Positions 14,373 through 23,497 of a DNA stretch of 25,495 nt are shown here, piece after piece. The notes under the pieces are model-generated. The model had not been told where the DNA came from. It saw nothing but the letters and a program-made list of their open reading frames with translations, and ran no database searches. Where the stretch lies: the NCBI GenBank assembly GCA_905397405.1, contig CAJPVJ010000430.1, positions 1 to 25,495 of the forward strand. Reading direction: 5' to 3'. Every line of letters starts with the position of its first letter. Position 1 is the first letter of the stretch. The translations under genes and the position numbers were made by a program. This stretch comes from Oppiella nova (taxonomy: Eukaryota; Arthropoda; Arachnida; Sarcoptiformes; Oppiidae).

Positions 14373-15328
14373 TTGATGAGCTTTTTAAAACCCCTACAGC
14401 TTTTGAATTTATCCAAACCACACGATTATTTAGACATGCGCCCAATACTGCTGTTTTAAAGAATTGGTCTGACGATTTTCTTTTTGAAAGTTCATTAAAT
14501 TTGAACTTCCCAAAACATGAAATTGAATTACTCGAACAACAAGATGAAAAAATTCATCTTACCAATTTGATTGTCGGTTTAACTGGTATGCAAGGCGCAA
14601 TGCCGTATACCTATACCAATAAAGTGAAACAAGCACCGCGTAAACAGCGTGTTGAAGTTCAAAAGTTTTTAGGCTTATTTAATCATAAGCTTACAGCTCA
14701 ATTTGTTGAAGCCAGTTTAAGTTATAACCTGCCTGTACGTTATGAGGTTGAGAAAGAAAATAATTACTTAGAAATCCTGCATGCATTAAATGGTTATATT
14801 CGAACACAACATCAACAGAGTGATTTAGACGATTATTTTGCTGAATTTTCTGGGCTGATGCAGGGGCAAAACAATACCGCCCATGCACTCAAGACAATGC
14901 TGACCTGTGTGTTCAATCAACAGGTTGAAGTCAAAGAATATATTACCGAAAAGTTTAAACTCGGCGATGATCAGAAAACCACTTTGGGAGGCAAGCAGCC
15001 CTTTTTGTTAGGTGTAAACACTTTTTGTGGAGAAACGATTCGACAAATTGATGGAAAAATTGAGATTCAAATTGGACCATTGAGCCACGCACAGTATTTA
15101 GAATTTTTACCCAAGAAAAAATTGAGTAAGAAGTTAAAGAAAATTCTGCAAAGTTGGTGTAGTCCCACCTTACTTGTCGATCTACGTTTAGTCTTGGCAA
15201 AAGAGGAAGTCCAGCCTTTACAACTGAGCTCAACAACACAAATCGGTTTGGCACAAGGTGCTTTTGTGATGCCAAAAATTCAAAGTGACAATGATGAAAC
15301 CTGTTATGCACTGATTGGAGTGTCATAA
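14336..15328 (+). CDS. tssG: TssG, T6SS baseplate wedge protein
   Basis: The 330-residue TssG has the typical opening MRTERWWQEASVIDELFKTP then FEFIQTTRLF, followed by LIVGLTGMQGAMPYTYT, QKFLGLFNHKLTAQFVE and the C-terminal GPLSHAQYLEFLP. It pairs with TssF in the baseplate. The ATG lies 37 bases inside tssF with AGGAG eight bases upstream. The stop codon abuts the GTG start of the next gene directly (15326-15328, then 15329). Confidence 0.96.
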   Translation: MRTERWWQEASVIDELFKTPTAFEFIQTTRLFRHAPNTAVLKNWSDDFLFESSLNLNFPKHEIELLEQQDEKIHLTNLIVGLTGMQGAMPYTYTNKVKQAPRKQRVEVQKFLGLFNHKLTAQFVEASLSYNLPVRYEVEKENNYLEILHALNGYIRTQHQQSDLDDYFAEFSGLMQGQNNTAHALKTMLTCVFNQQVEVKEYITEKFKLGDDQKTTLGGKQPFLLGVNTFCGETIRQIDGKIEIQIGPLSHAQYLEFLPKKKLSKKLKKILQSWCSPTLLVDLRLVLAKEEVQPLQLSSTTQIGLAQGAFVMPKIQSDNDETCYALIGVS

Positions 15329-16720
15329 GTGATCAAAATAATTTTAGGAACTTTAGTCAGCACAATATTACTGGTTTCGGTAATCGTGGTGTTTTATTGG
15401 CGTGATATTAAATATGACCCAAATGGGCAAGATTTTCTGATTTTCTTTGGGGTGATTCCAGCGGCGATTACTTTGTTAATTCTAAGCCCAATGTTGATCA
15501 AAAAGATTTATCAAAGCCGCCAAGAGAAGAAAGAACAACAAAGAATTGAGGCAGAACAAAGTTCAGAACAACAACAAACCACTGAAGCTAAAGTTGAAGA
15601 AAAAATTGAATGGGTAGACTTGAAAGTTTATTCAGCGACAAGTTTAAGTGCCTTAGGCGAAAATGAAGCACAGCTTGATCAGCTTCAAGATGTGGCAAGT
15701 CCTGAACTTGATTCGCAATTGGTCAATGGTTATGGCTTACCGATTCTTTCATTCCGTGTTCAAGAGATTGAAGAACCGTTAGAGGATGAGGCATCTAGTC
15801 TTTCCAGTCGTCAAAAGCGTATAAGTGCATTAATTCAGCAGCAATTAGAACAGAATACTGAAACTTTATATCAAATTGCAGAGCACCTAAAAAACTCGGC
15901 ACTCTTTTATGATGCCAAACTTGCACATGAATATCGTATGCATCCTGCTTGGATTGACCCGCATCGTGACTATGAGGATGAGCCGATAGAACAACAGGTC
16001 GCAGAAGCAGTACCTCGACTTAATCGTTTGAATATTCATATTATTTTGCCAGAAAATTTATTCCATAGCTGGGATGAAAGTTCAGCTTCAGAATTGGTTC
16101 ATCATTATCTTACTGAACTGGGCATTCTCGATCAGCAATTTGGCACTGAATATCATTATTGGGGGGAAACAACTGCGTATAAAGACTGGATTAAGTTGCT
16201 GAAAAGAACCCAACTCCTAGATGCTGAGGCATCACTGTTTATTGCAGTAGATTCAGAAATTGATCAAGAAACCATAGATGATCGGACGTGGATGACTGAA
16301 AAATATATTCCATCTGAGTATATCAGTACCTGTTGTATGACAAATACTCAGGTCGAATTGCAAAATTTACAAGCAATAAAGTATATTCGAATTGCTTTAA
16401 ATTCTGATCAGGCATCTAAAACATTAAAAGAGTTGAATTTAGACCAAGCAGAACAGTTTGATCAAGAACAGCCCTTTGTCTTGGTCTTAGACGACCCATC
16501 AGAGATCAAGCTGTTAAAGAAACTTGAACAAAACTTTGCCGAAACAGCGATTGAAGCGCATCATTATCTTTACAGTAAAAATAGCCTAGGCCATACCCAA
16601 CCCTTAGCCAAAGTTTTTGGTTTTATGTTGAGTTTGCACTTTAAAGATGAGTTGTACGGTTATGTTTATAGTGCTGAACATCAGCAAACCCAAGTGCTTG
16701 TTGGGACTGAGTTTGCATAG
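15329..16720 (+). CDS. Two-TM membrane protein with large cytoplasmic domain, T6SS operon, function unknown
   Basis: The 463 residues begin with two membrane helices (about 3-23 and 36-57) joined by a short loop. A highly charged Lys/Glu/Gln stretch follows (58-95) and then a soluble domain to the C-terminus. Positive charges after the second helix (KKIYQSRQEKK) place the soluble domain in the cytoplasm. It contains helices such as ISALIQQQLEQNTETLYQIA and mixed segments (RLNRLNIHIILPENLFHSW, QPFVLVLDD, LGHTQPLAKVFGFMLSLHF). I recognise no catalytic motif or named core Tss family. Translation starts at GTG with GGAG eight bases upstream, immediately after tssG and just before tssM. That position suggests a link between the baseplate and the TssL/M membrane complex, which is inference. 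Acinetobacter T6SS clusters are known to carry accessory genes in this slot, but I do not assign a symbol. Confidence 0.82.
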   Translation: MIKIILGTLVSTILLVSVIVVFYWRDIKYDPNGQDFLIFFGVIPAAITLLILSPMLIKKIYQSRQEKKEQQRIEAEQSSEQQQTTEAKVEEKIEWVDLKVYSATSLSALGENEAQLDQLQDVASPELDSQLVNGYGLPILSFRVQEIEEPLEDEASSLSSRQKRISALIQQQLEQNTETLYQIAEHLKNSALFYDAKLAHEYRMHPAWIDPHRDYEDEPIEQQVAEAVPRLNRLNIHIILPENLFHSWDESSASELVHHYLTELGILDQQFGTEYHYWGETTAYKDWIKLLKRTQLLDAEASLFIAVDSEIDQETIDDRTWMTEKYIPSEYISTCCMTNTQVELQNLQAIKYIRIALNSDQASKTLKELNLDQAEQFDQEQPFVLVLDDPSEIKLLKKLEQNFAETAIEAHHYLYSKNSLGHTQPLAKVFGFMLSLHFKDELYGYVYSAEHQQTQVLVGTEFA

Positions 16721-16754
16721 AACTTACAGATAAATTTAGAAAGAAATAGAGAAA

Positions 16755-19700
16755 ATGATACAAACAATTTTAAGCTATGCATGGCAGTACATCACAAATC
16801 CGAAACTGGTGATTGCACTTTCGATTCTGGTGGCGCTCGTTTCTTCATATAGTGTAGTGCCGCGTCAGTACTTCTTTATGATGGTTGCAGCTTACATTCT
16901 TGGATTGGTGATTTACGGCATCTACTGGTTGATCCAGCGCCGTAAACATGCAGAACAAGGTGAAGCATTGGCTGAAGCGATTCAACAAGACACCACTGCT
17001 GAATATGGAAAACAAAAAGATAAAGAAGAATTAAATCTGATCAATCAGCAGATGAAAGATTCGATCCAATTGATTCGTAAGTCTAAATTGGGTGATAAAA
17101 GTGGTAACGCAGCACTCTATGAGTTGCCTTGGTATATGGTGATTGGTAACCCTGCTGCGGGAAAAAGCTCGGCAATTTACCATTCTGGACTAAAATTTCC
17201 CTTTGAAGAGACCCATCAAAAAGTGGTGTCTTCAGGACTCAGTGGTACCCGAAACTGCGATTGGTTTTTCTCAACAGAAGGGGTATTGCTGGATACAGCT
17301 GGTCGATACTCTGTGTATTCTGAAGACCATTCAGAATGGTTAGGCTTTTTAAATATTCTGAAAAAGAACCGCTCTAAAGCGCCGATCAATGGCTTAATTG
17401 TGATTGTTAGTGTGGCTGAGTTGGTCAGTCAAAGCCCTGAAAAATCGATCAAATTGGCGAAAAGTTTAAGAGCGCGTATTCAAGACTTAACTGAACGTTT
17501 AGAAATTTTTGCACCTGTTTATTTGGTCTTTTCTAAAATGGATTTGATTGCAGGATTCACTGAATTTTTTGAATGTTATGAATCCGCTGAGTTTGATCAA
17601 GTGTGGGGTGCGACCTTACCTTATGACTCTGAATCATCACAGAATGCTGTAGAACATTTCGAGAAGCACTACAATATTTTATATGATGGATTAAAAGGGG
17701 TCAGTACCACCCATTTAAGTCGCCGTCATGCGCAAAATATTTCACCAAGTGTGATGACTTTCCCACTTGAATTTAAGACTTTAAAACCTGTATTAAAAAC
17801 GTTTATTGGTACTTTATTTGAAGAAAATCCGTATCAGTTTAAACCAGTCTTCCGTGGCTTTTACTTTACCAGTGCTTTACAAGAGGGCGTGATAGAAAGC
17901 CCGATGACGGAACAAATTGTTGATGATTTTCAGCTGACTAAAATCCCCAATAGCGAACATGGTATTCCACAAAATTCAATTTCTCAGAATCATGGCTATT
18001 TCTTAAAAGGTTTATTCTCAGAAGTCATTCTCAAAGATAAAAACCTAGTTAAACAACATATTAACCCGACCACAAAGCGTAAACGTTATTTGGCGTTTAT
18101 TGCATCATTATTGGGTGTTTCCATCATTTTAGGTCTATGGGTATGGTCTTATCGTAATAACCAACAGTTGATTGCAGATGTTCAGGCCGATTTAAATAAA
18201 GTTGTGCAAATGGAACAAACTTCAGGTCAAGAACTTTCAACTCAAATCGATGCTTTGCTGATTTTGCAACAACGTTTAGAGCAATTGGATGATTTTGATC
18301 AGCATCGCCCATTGAAGTTTTCGTTTGGTCTATATCAAGGCAATGACTTAAAAGAAAAATTAAAAGCGGAATACTTAAAAGGGGTGAAACAGATTGTTTT
18401 AGCGCCGAGTCAGCAAAACATTGCACAATATTTACAACGTGTAAAAGGCAATGAGCAGACGCTTAAGCAAAATCATGTCAATGTAGAAATTAAACAAGCG
18501 TCTTCGACACAGATTGCATCAGAACCTTCTGATACCAATCCACAAGATGCCTACAATGCGTTAAAAGCCTATTTGATGATGAGTAATCCACAATATATGG
18601 ATGCGAGTCATTTAAGTGACCAAGTCACTCGTTTCTGGCGTTCATGGTTAGACACCAATCGTGGGCAAATGCCACGTGGCGAAATGATTCAAAAAGCTGA
18701 AAAAATATTGAGCTATTCAATGACTTTAGCCAATGATAAAAAGTTTCCAGTGTTAGAGTCTGATGCGCAATTGGTCGATCAAACCCGTCAAGTGTTGCTC
18801 TCTGTTGTACGTGGAATGCCAGCACGTGATCGCGTTTATAATGAAATTAAAATGCGCGCGGCTGTTCGATTCCCTGCGGTGACGGTGGCGCAAATTGTCG
18901 GTGAAACCAATCGTAATGTCATGCTCGGTGGTTATGCATTGCCTGGTATATTTACCCAAAAAGCATGGGATGAATATGTCGATAAAGCTATTGAAGAAGC
19001 TGCGAATAAGCCAACAGATACCAAAGATTGGGTGTTGAATAGTACCCAGTCAGATGATTTAACTTTTAGTGGTAGTCCTGACCAAATTCGTAAACAGTTA
19101 ACCCAGTTGTATAAGCAAGAATATATTGCTGAATGGAAGAAGTTTATTAATGCTACCCATTATGCAAAAGGTGCTGATTTTGTTCAGCAAGCCAAGGTCA
19201 TGGATGTGTTGGGTGAGCCACAAAACTCTCCAATCCGTACCTATATTGACCGTGTTGCAAAAGAAACCAGTTGGGATAATCCAGTCGTTCAAGCTGAACT
19301 GGCTGCACCACAAACTGGCTTTATTGCTTGGTTTAAGCGTAAAGTTTTAGGTCAAGGTAAAACGGATGATATCCAACGTGCATCGAATCAAGCACAAGGG
19401 CAGATTTCTCAACAATTCCAAGTATTCTACCAATTGGTCCGTAAACGTGATGATTTACAGAACAAATCACTGCTGGATGATTATTTACAGAATATGGCGC
19501 AAGTCAGAAGCAAGCTGAATGATCTACGCAGTGCAGGTGACTTTGGTCCAAGTGCTTTGGCCTTAGCGAAACTGACCATTAATGATCAAAGTTCAGTTTT
19601 CAACACCACTCAAAAAGTCGTCGATGAAAAATTGACGGTTGGTTTGGGTGAGTTGGATCAGCAAATGGTTCAAAAATTGTTGGTGAGTCCATTAACTCAA

Positions 19701-20660
19701 TCTTTTGACAGTTTGTTGACCCCAGCACAGGACGAAATTAATAAACTTTGGACCTTGCAGGCTTTCCAACCATTTAGCCAAACACTTTCGCAAAAAGTTC
19801 CATTTAACTCTTCTGGAACCATTCAAGCGACCAGTAGTGAAATTAGCCAAATTTTTGGTGATAACGGCAGCATTTCTAAATTTGTAAAAGAAACCCTTGA
19901 TCCATTCGTTATTCGTCGTGGTTATACGTTGTCATCGAAGACATGGAAAAACATGGGTATTGGTTTAAATCCTGAATTCGTCATGAATTTTGAGCAATAT
20001 ACCACACCAATTAATGGTGCTTCTGCGGGAGCAGCAGGTGGTGCTCCAGTTGCAGCCAATCAGTCAAATTTCCAATTCTATCCAATCCCTAACAATAAAT
20101 TATTGTCCTATACCATTGATATTGATGGGCAGCGCTTGGTTTATGAAAATGGTATCCAACAATGGGTTAACTTCATGTGGCCAAATCCTGGTGCAATACC
20201 GGGAGCACGCATTACTGCAATCGATTTAGATGGGCAAACCCATACCATATTTGATGAGCCGGGTGAATACGGGATCAATAAATTAATTGATAGCGCACAA
20301 CGTAAGTCATTGAATGGAAGCTTTGAAATGACATGGGCAAGCAAACAAAACAGTGATTTGTTTGTGAAACTTCAATTCCGTTTAATTAGTGGTAATGCTT
20401 CAAATCCAATTGGTTCTAATCGTGGCTATGTTGGATTAAAACTGGTTGATCGAGTCACAAGTCCTAAAGCACCATTGGTTGTTGCAGCACAGGCAGCGCC
20501 TGTTACCGTAAGTGCAAACTCACCAGCGGCTTCACCATTTGGCGGTGCTACTGCACCGACAGCAGGTGCACCTAAGCCTCAGACAACCGCACCAGCAAGC
20601 TCAACTGTAGCGCCTGCTGGCAATGCGGCAAATGCTGCTGGAAAAGGAGTGGCTCAATGA
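16755..20660 (+). CDS. tssM: TssM, IcmF-family core of the T6SS membrane complex
   Basis: The 1301-residue inner-membrane protein spans the periplasm and forms the channel with TssL. Two N-terminal helices (about 17-34 and 38-60) precede a cytoplasmic NTPase-like domain with Walker A GNPAAGKSS (131-139) and Walker B-like LLDTAGR (178-184). A third helix lies at about 446-466, followed by a large periplasmic region ending in the family-typical beta-rich part (VYENGIQQWVNFMWPNPG, TIFDEPGEYGINKLIDSA, GSFEMTW). The last ~60 residues are a low-complexity Ala/Pro/Ser/Thr tail that goes beyond the usual fold. The nucleotide site is intact here, whereas some TssM proteins lack it. In other systems the periplasmic end binds the TssJ lipoprotein; no TssJ is found in this window, while AsaA is a proposed periplasmic partner. 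Confidence 0.97.
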   Translation: MIQTILSYAWQYITNPKLVIALSILVALVSSYSVVPRQYFFMMVAAYILGLVIYGIYWLIQRRKHAEQGEALAEAIQQDTTAEYGKQKDKEELNLINQQMKDSIQLIRKSKLGDKSGNAALYELPWYMVIGNPAAGKSSAIYHSGLKFPFEETHQKVVSSGLSGTRNCDWFFSTEGVLLDTAGRYSVYSEDHSEWLGFLNILKKNRSKAPINGLIVIVSVAELVSQSPEKSIKLAKSLRARIQDLTERLEIFAPVYLVFSKMDLIAGFTEFFECYESAEFDQVWGATLPYDSESSQNAVEHFEKHYNILYDGLKGVSTTHLSRRHAQNISPSVMTFPLEFKTLKPVLKTFIGTLFEENPYQFKPVFRGFYFTSALQEGVIESPMTEQIVDDFQLTKIPNSEHGIPQNSISQNHGYFLKGLFSEVILKDKNLVKQHINPTTKRKRYLAFIASLLGVSIILGLWVWSYRNNQQLIADVQADLNKVVQMEQTSGQELSTQIDALLILQQRLEQLDDFDQHRPLKFSFGLYQGNDLKEKLKAEYLKGVKQIVLAPSQQNIAQYLQRVKGNEQTLKQNHVNVEIKQASSTQIASEPSDTNPQDAYNALKAYLMMSNPQYMDASHLSDQVTRFWRSWLDTNRGQMPRGEMIQKAEKILSYSMTLANDKKFPVLESDAQLVDQTRQVLLSVVRGMPARDRVYNEIKMRAAVRFPAVTVAQIVGETNRNVMLGGYALPGIFTQKAWDEYVDKAIEEAANKPTDTKDWVLNSTQSDDLTFSGSPDQIRKQLTQLYKQEYIAEWKKFINATHYAKGADFVQQAKVMDVLGEPQNSPIRTYIDRVAKETSWDNPVVQAELAAPQTGFIAWFKRKVLGQGKTDDIQRASNQAQGQISQQFQVFYQLVRKRDDLQNKSLLDDYLQNMAQVRSKLNDLRSAGDFGPSALALAKLTINDQSSVFNTTQKVVDEKLTVGLGELDQQMVQKLLVSPLTQSFDSLLTPAQDEINKLWTLQAFQPFSQTLSQKVPFNSSGTIQATSSEISQIFGDNGSISKFVKETLDPFVIRRGYTLSSKTWKNMGIGLNPEFVMNFEQYTTPINGASAGAAGGAPVAANQSNFQFYPIPNNKLLSYTIDIDGQRLVYENGIQQWVNFMWPNPGAIPGARITAIDLDGQTHTIFDEPGEYGINKLIDSAQRKSLNGSFEMTWASKQNSDLFVKLQFRLISGNASNPIGSNRGYVGLKLVDRVTSPKAPLVVAAQAAPVTVSANSPAASPFGGATAPTAGAPKPQTTAPASSTVAPAGNAANAAGKGVAQ

Positions 20661-20694
20661 TTAAAGGGAACGATTTGACGCGAGGGATTAAAGT

Positions 20695-21654
20695 ATGCAA
20701 ACGATAAAGTCTACACCGTTGTATTATGGAAAATGTCCCGCACGTGGTGATTTTCTGAAAACAAAAGGGCAATATTCATTGATTCAAGTGATTGATCAAT
20801 GGATTACGGAAGCTTTAGAGCTTGCAATGCGAGAAGAAAATTTTAATCAAGCTTATGAATCATTAGCACCTTTAGACTTCTTTATCGCAAACCCTAAGGA
20901 AAGAATGTTTCTTGCGGCAAATATGGTGACCAGTGAAGACAGTTCTGGTCGTCAATTTCCAATGGTTTTAAGCCAGTTATTAGAAGTTGATCACCCCTTT
21001 CAAAACTTACTCTATGCGCCGTTTAAATATAAACCGGTATTGATTGATTTATTTCAAAAAAATCGAAGCATCCGAACCATTCGTGATCCTGAAGTATTGA
21101 TCAATAAGCTGGGTGAAATTGATCGTGAAATACAGGTTCTACCTGAATTAAAAACGCAGGACTTTTTTGAAAATCATACCATGCATTCATTTGCACAAAT
21201 GATGAAGATCACGCCTTATGAATTGGCACAAAGTATGTTGGGTTTGGGCTTATTACTACAGCCGGTGCTTAAACACGGTACCAGTAAGTTATCTAAGGTG
21301 CTTATTTTACCGATTAATAATCATAATTATTGCTATGAAATTGCTGCCTTTTGGGTCAACTTAATCGGACGCTTTTTAGAAAAAAGTAATACAGAGATCT
21401 TGATTGGTATTCTTCACCAGGAGTCTCCAATTTTATTATTTGGATTCCAAGGGGCAGATATCACGGCTTTGAGTAATATTTTCACTCAAAATATGCAAAA
21501 TGATCATTGGGTGTCTTTGGTCAAACCGTTATGGATTGATGCCTATTTGGAACAGAATGCAGGTCTAGCAGCACTAGAACAGTCTTTATGTGAACGTCAA
21601 TTGAGTCTGGTTCAAGGCATGAAAATTTTTAGACAAACATTTATAGATGAATAA
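20695..21654 (+). CDS. tagF: TagF (ImpM family), post-translational repressor of T6SS
   Basis: The 319-residue cytoplasmic protein has the ImpM/SciT N-terminal signature [18 protein letters not shown] (residues 8-25). [14 protein letters not shown] follows, then [19 protein letters not shown] in the first ~100 residues. The remaining ~170 residues form an extra helical domain that makes it longer than the ~230-residue Pseudomonas TagF. TagF represses T6SS assembly in other bacteria, in part by binding the scaffold protein Fha; neither Fha nor the PpkA/PppA kinase-phosphatase pair is encoded here, so its target in this system is open. It starts 34 bases after tssM with GAGGG upstream. Confidence 0.9.
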   Translation: MQTIKSTPLYYGKCPARGDFLKTKGQYSLIQVIDQWITEALELAMREENFNQAYESLAPLDFFIANPKERMFLAANMVTSEDSSGRQFPMVLSQLLEVDHPFQNLLYAPFKYKPVLIDLFQKNRSIRTIRDPEVLINKLGEIDREIQVLPELKTQDFFENHTMHSFAQMMKITPYELAQSMLGLGLLLQPVLKHGTSKLSKVLILPINNHNYCYEIAAFWVNLIGRFLEKSNTEILIGILHQESPILLFGFQGADITALSNIFTQNMQNDHWVSLVKPLWIDAYLEQNAGLAALEQSLCERQLSLVQGMKIFRQTFIDE

Positions 21655-21658
21655 TGAT

Positions 21659-22423
21659 ATGAAAAATAAACAAGTCAAAATATTGAAAAAATTTGCGCTT
21701 ATTTCTAGCTTATTTTGTTCATTCAATGTGTTTGCTGCCCCGATTGTAGTTGAAGGTGCTGTGCCAAATGACATGACCAAACAAGCAATCTTGGCGAAAT
21801 TAAAAGCGGTTTATGGTGATGATCAAGTTGTTGATAAAATCCAAATTCGAGCCGTATCCGCACCGAATGGCTGGAGTGATTCGGTTACTCGTGTGATTAC
21901 CCCAGATTTAAAGAAGATTAGCCAAGGTAAGCTCTCTGTACGAGGCACACAAGTTGAATTGGTTGGGAAAATGGGTGTACAAACTGATATTCAGCCAACC
22001 ACCAGTTTATTCCAATCCTTAGTTCAGCCACCTTATCGATTTAATTCACAAATTTCAGTGAATGCTGCTGAGCAATCTGTGATTGATAATGCCCTAAAAA
22101 ATCGAATTATTGAGTTTGAATCTGGCAAAGCCGTACTTACCCCAACAGGTACACAAATCTTAGACGAGATGGTGGTTGCATTAAATAAAGTCCAAGGTAA
22201 AAATGTTAAAATTGTGGGGCATACTGACAGCCAAGGTAATCCACAGAAGAATCAGGATTTGAGTTTGCAACGTGCTGAAGCGGTGAAGCAATACTTAACT
22301 ACGAAAGGCATTGCACCGGCTCGTTTAAGCACAGCTGGTCTGGGTTCAACCAAACCTGTTGCTGATAATGCAACTGAAGATGGGCGTAAAAAGAACCGCC
22401 GTATTGAGTTCGATGTTTTATAA
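21659..22423 (+). CDS. tagN: TagN, periplasmic BON plus OmpA-like peptidoglycan-binding protein
   Basis: The 254-residue exported protein has a signal peptide (about 1-25, cleavage near VFA-AP). A BON-like region (about 27-110, with VVEGAVPNDMTKQAILAKL and QGKLSVRGTQVELVGKMG) follows, and then an OmpA/MotB C-terminal domain (about 140-254). The peptidoglycan-contacting residues of that domain are in place: FESGKAVLTPTG, VGHTDSQGN, LSLQRAEAVKQYL, GLGSTKPVADN and GRKKNRRIEF. It should anchor the membrane complex to the wall, in place of the domain missing from TssL. An in-frame ATG at 21647 overlapping tagF is also possible (258 residues). The ATG at 21659 is preferred because it gives a cleaner Lys-rich signal peptide. 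The domain order resembles mycobacterial OmpATb (ArfA). Confidence 0.88.
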   Translation: MKNKQVKILKKFALISSLFCSFNVFAAPIVVEGAVPNDMTKQAILAKLKAVYGDDQVVDKIQIRAVSAPNGWSDSVTRVITPDLKKISQGKLSVRGTQVELVGKMGVQTDIQPTTSLFQSLVQPPYRFNSQISVNAAEQSVIDNALKNRIIEFESGKAVLTPTGTQILDEMVVALNKVQGKNVKIVGHTDSQGNPQKNQDLSLQRAEAVKQYLTTKGIAPARLSTAGLGSTKPVADNATEDGRKKNRRIEFDVL

Positions 22424-22461
22424 ATTTTTATTCAATAACAAAACAATAAAAGGTAGGCACT

Positions 22462-22728
22462 ATGGCACTTCCATATATCACGTTAGGGTCACCCACGACA
22501 GGTGGTGGAAAAATTATTTCTGCTCAGTCTTCTTTTCTGATTGATGGTAAAGCGATTGCGTGTGTAGGGGATAAGGCGACCTGTCCCAAGCATAAATGTG
22601 TCGCCAGCATTGTTGCAGGTGATAATCATATGTTGGTGATGGGAAAGCCCGCTGCTCAGCATAATTCACCTTTATCTTGCGGATGTAAATGTATTGGTGA
22701 TCAGTCATTAACAGTTGGGCAAAATTAA
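22462..22728 (+). CDS. PAAR protein, T6SS spike tip
   Basis: The 88-residue protein is made up entirely of a PAAR domain, with repeats around SPTTGGGKIISAQSSFLIDG, IACVGDKATCPKHKC and HMLVMGKPAAQHNSPL. It ends in the Cys-rich SCGCKCIG. PAAR proteins fold into a zinc-bound cone that caps VgrG and sharpens the spike. The cysteines and histidines (CPKHKC, AQHN, SCGCKC) supply likely metal ligands. There is no effector extension, and no VgrG gene is adjacent, so it must act with VgrG proteins encoded elsewhere. AGGTAGG lies a few bases upstream of the ATG. It is the last gene of the operon and a terminator follows. Confidence 0.93.
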   Translation: MALPYITLGSPTTGGGKIISAQSSFLIDGKAIACVGDKATCPKHKCVASIVAGDNHMLVMGKPAAQHNSPLSCGCKCIGDQSLTVGQN

Positions 22729-22742
22729 AAAGTCCAAGTTAT

Positions 22743-22884
22743 AAAAAAAGCCCCATCATCCTGACGGGGCTTTTTCGTATTGGTTCGCTAGGTAAACTCC
22801 TGTTCTACCTCACTTCCTGATGTACAGACTGATTATTATTGTTTTATGTCTGGGAAACTTCCTGTTCCCTATGACTATAGAATA
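22743..22884. repeat. Intergenic repeat, copy B (possible minus-strand small RNA)
   Basis: This is the second copy of the block at 643-789, in the same orientation. The best conserved part runs from TTATTATTG through GTTTTATGTCTGGGAAAC to ATGACTATAGAATA, where similarity stops abruptly. The small hairpin GGGAA (22852-22856)/TTCCC (22865-22869) is identical to that in copy A. The middle part has diverged. As in copy A, the minus strand begins with a -10-like TATTCTATAG and ends in the terminator. It fills most of the spacer between the PAAR gene and the FMN reductase gene. Confidence 0.75.
22745..22775. terminator. Bidirectional rho-independent terminator (repeat copy B)
   Basis: The stem AAAAAGCCCC pairs with GGGGCTTTTT. 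One A/C mismatch separates it from an inner TCA/TGA pair and a TCC loop. On the minus strand the T-run is seven bases, so it ends transcription strongly in that direction; on the plus strand it ends the T6SS operon after the PAAR gene. Compared with copy A it is shifted by compensating and non-compensating changes. Confidence 0.88.
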
Positions 22885-22954
22885 GGGGATTTGCTTCAAC
22901 TTCCCTAGCCGTCAATGCATGCAAGTGATGTAAGCTAAAGCGTACAATGTGATT

Positions 22955-23497
22955 TTAGACATTGGCATATTGGATGAGTTTGTTTACCACAGATTTGACT
23001 GCTTTATTATCAAACTCATTTCCCTCAAAGGTTTCACTCTTACCACGTTGTCCAATATCTCGCAGTTCAATGACAGCATTAGAGTCAATCATGCCAATAA
23101 AAGCACAGACTTGTTTGATTTGATCAATTGAACGTGAACCGTAGGTACCGCCATAACTGACAAAAGCCGAAGGTTTGCTCTGCCATTCTTTATAAACGAA
23201 GTCGATGGCATTTTTCAGGACAGGACTATAGCCGTGATTGTATTCTGGTGTAATGAAAATAAACGCATCTCCAGAAGCAACTTTTTTCGCCCATTCTTGC
23301 TGTTTAGGCTGATCATAGATTCCTGAGGCGGGTGAGTTTTTTCCGGCAAAGAAAGGTAAATCCCATTCTTTTAAATCTACAATTTCAACATTGAGGGTAC
23401 TGAAGTCGAGTTTTTGGATTTCTTTAAGTAACCATTCTGCGACTTTAATCGCAACACGACCTTCTCGAATACTGCCCACGATGATTTGGATATTCAT
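22955..23497 (-). CDS. NADPH-dependent FMN reductase family protein
   Basis: The 180-residue flavodoxin-like protein has the phosphate-binding loop GSIREGR (8-14) and ITPEYNHGYSPVLKNAIDFV (about 82-101, the family signature that contacts the flavin ring). SYGGTYGSRS (114-123) completes the FMN site. Such enzymes reduce FMN, quinones, azo dyes or chromate with NAD(P)H; the natural substrate cannot be told from sequence. It is transcribed away from the nucleosidase gene across a 158-bp spacer and toward the T6SS operon, from which repeat copy B separates it. It is complete and of normal length. Confidence 0.9.
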   Translation of the reverse strand: MNIQIIVGSIREGRVAIKVAEWLLKEIQKLDFSTLNVEIVDLKEWDLPFFAGKNSPASGIYDQPKQQEWAKKVASGDAFIFITPEYNHGYSPVLKNAIDFVYKEWQSKPSAFVSYGGTYGSRSIDQIKQVCAFIGMIDSNAVIELRDIGQRGKSETFEGNEFDNKAVKSVVNKLIQYANV

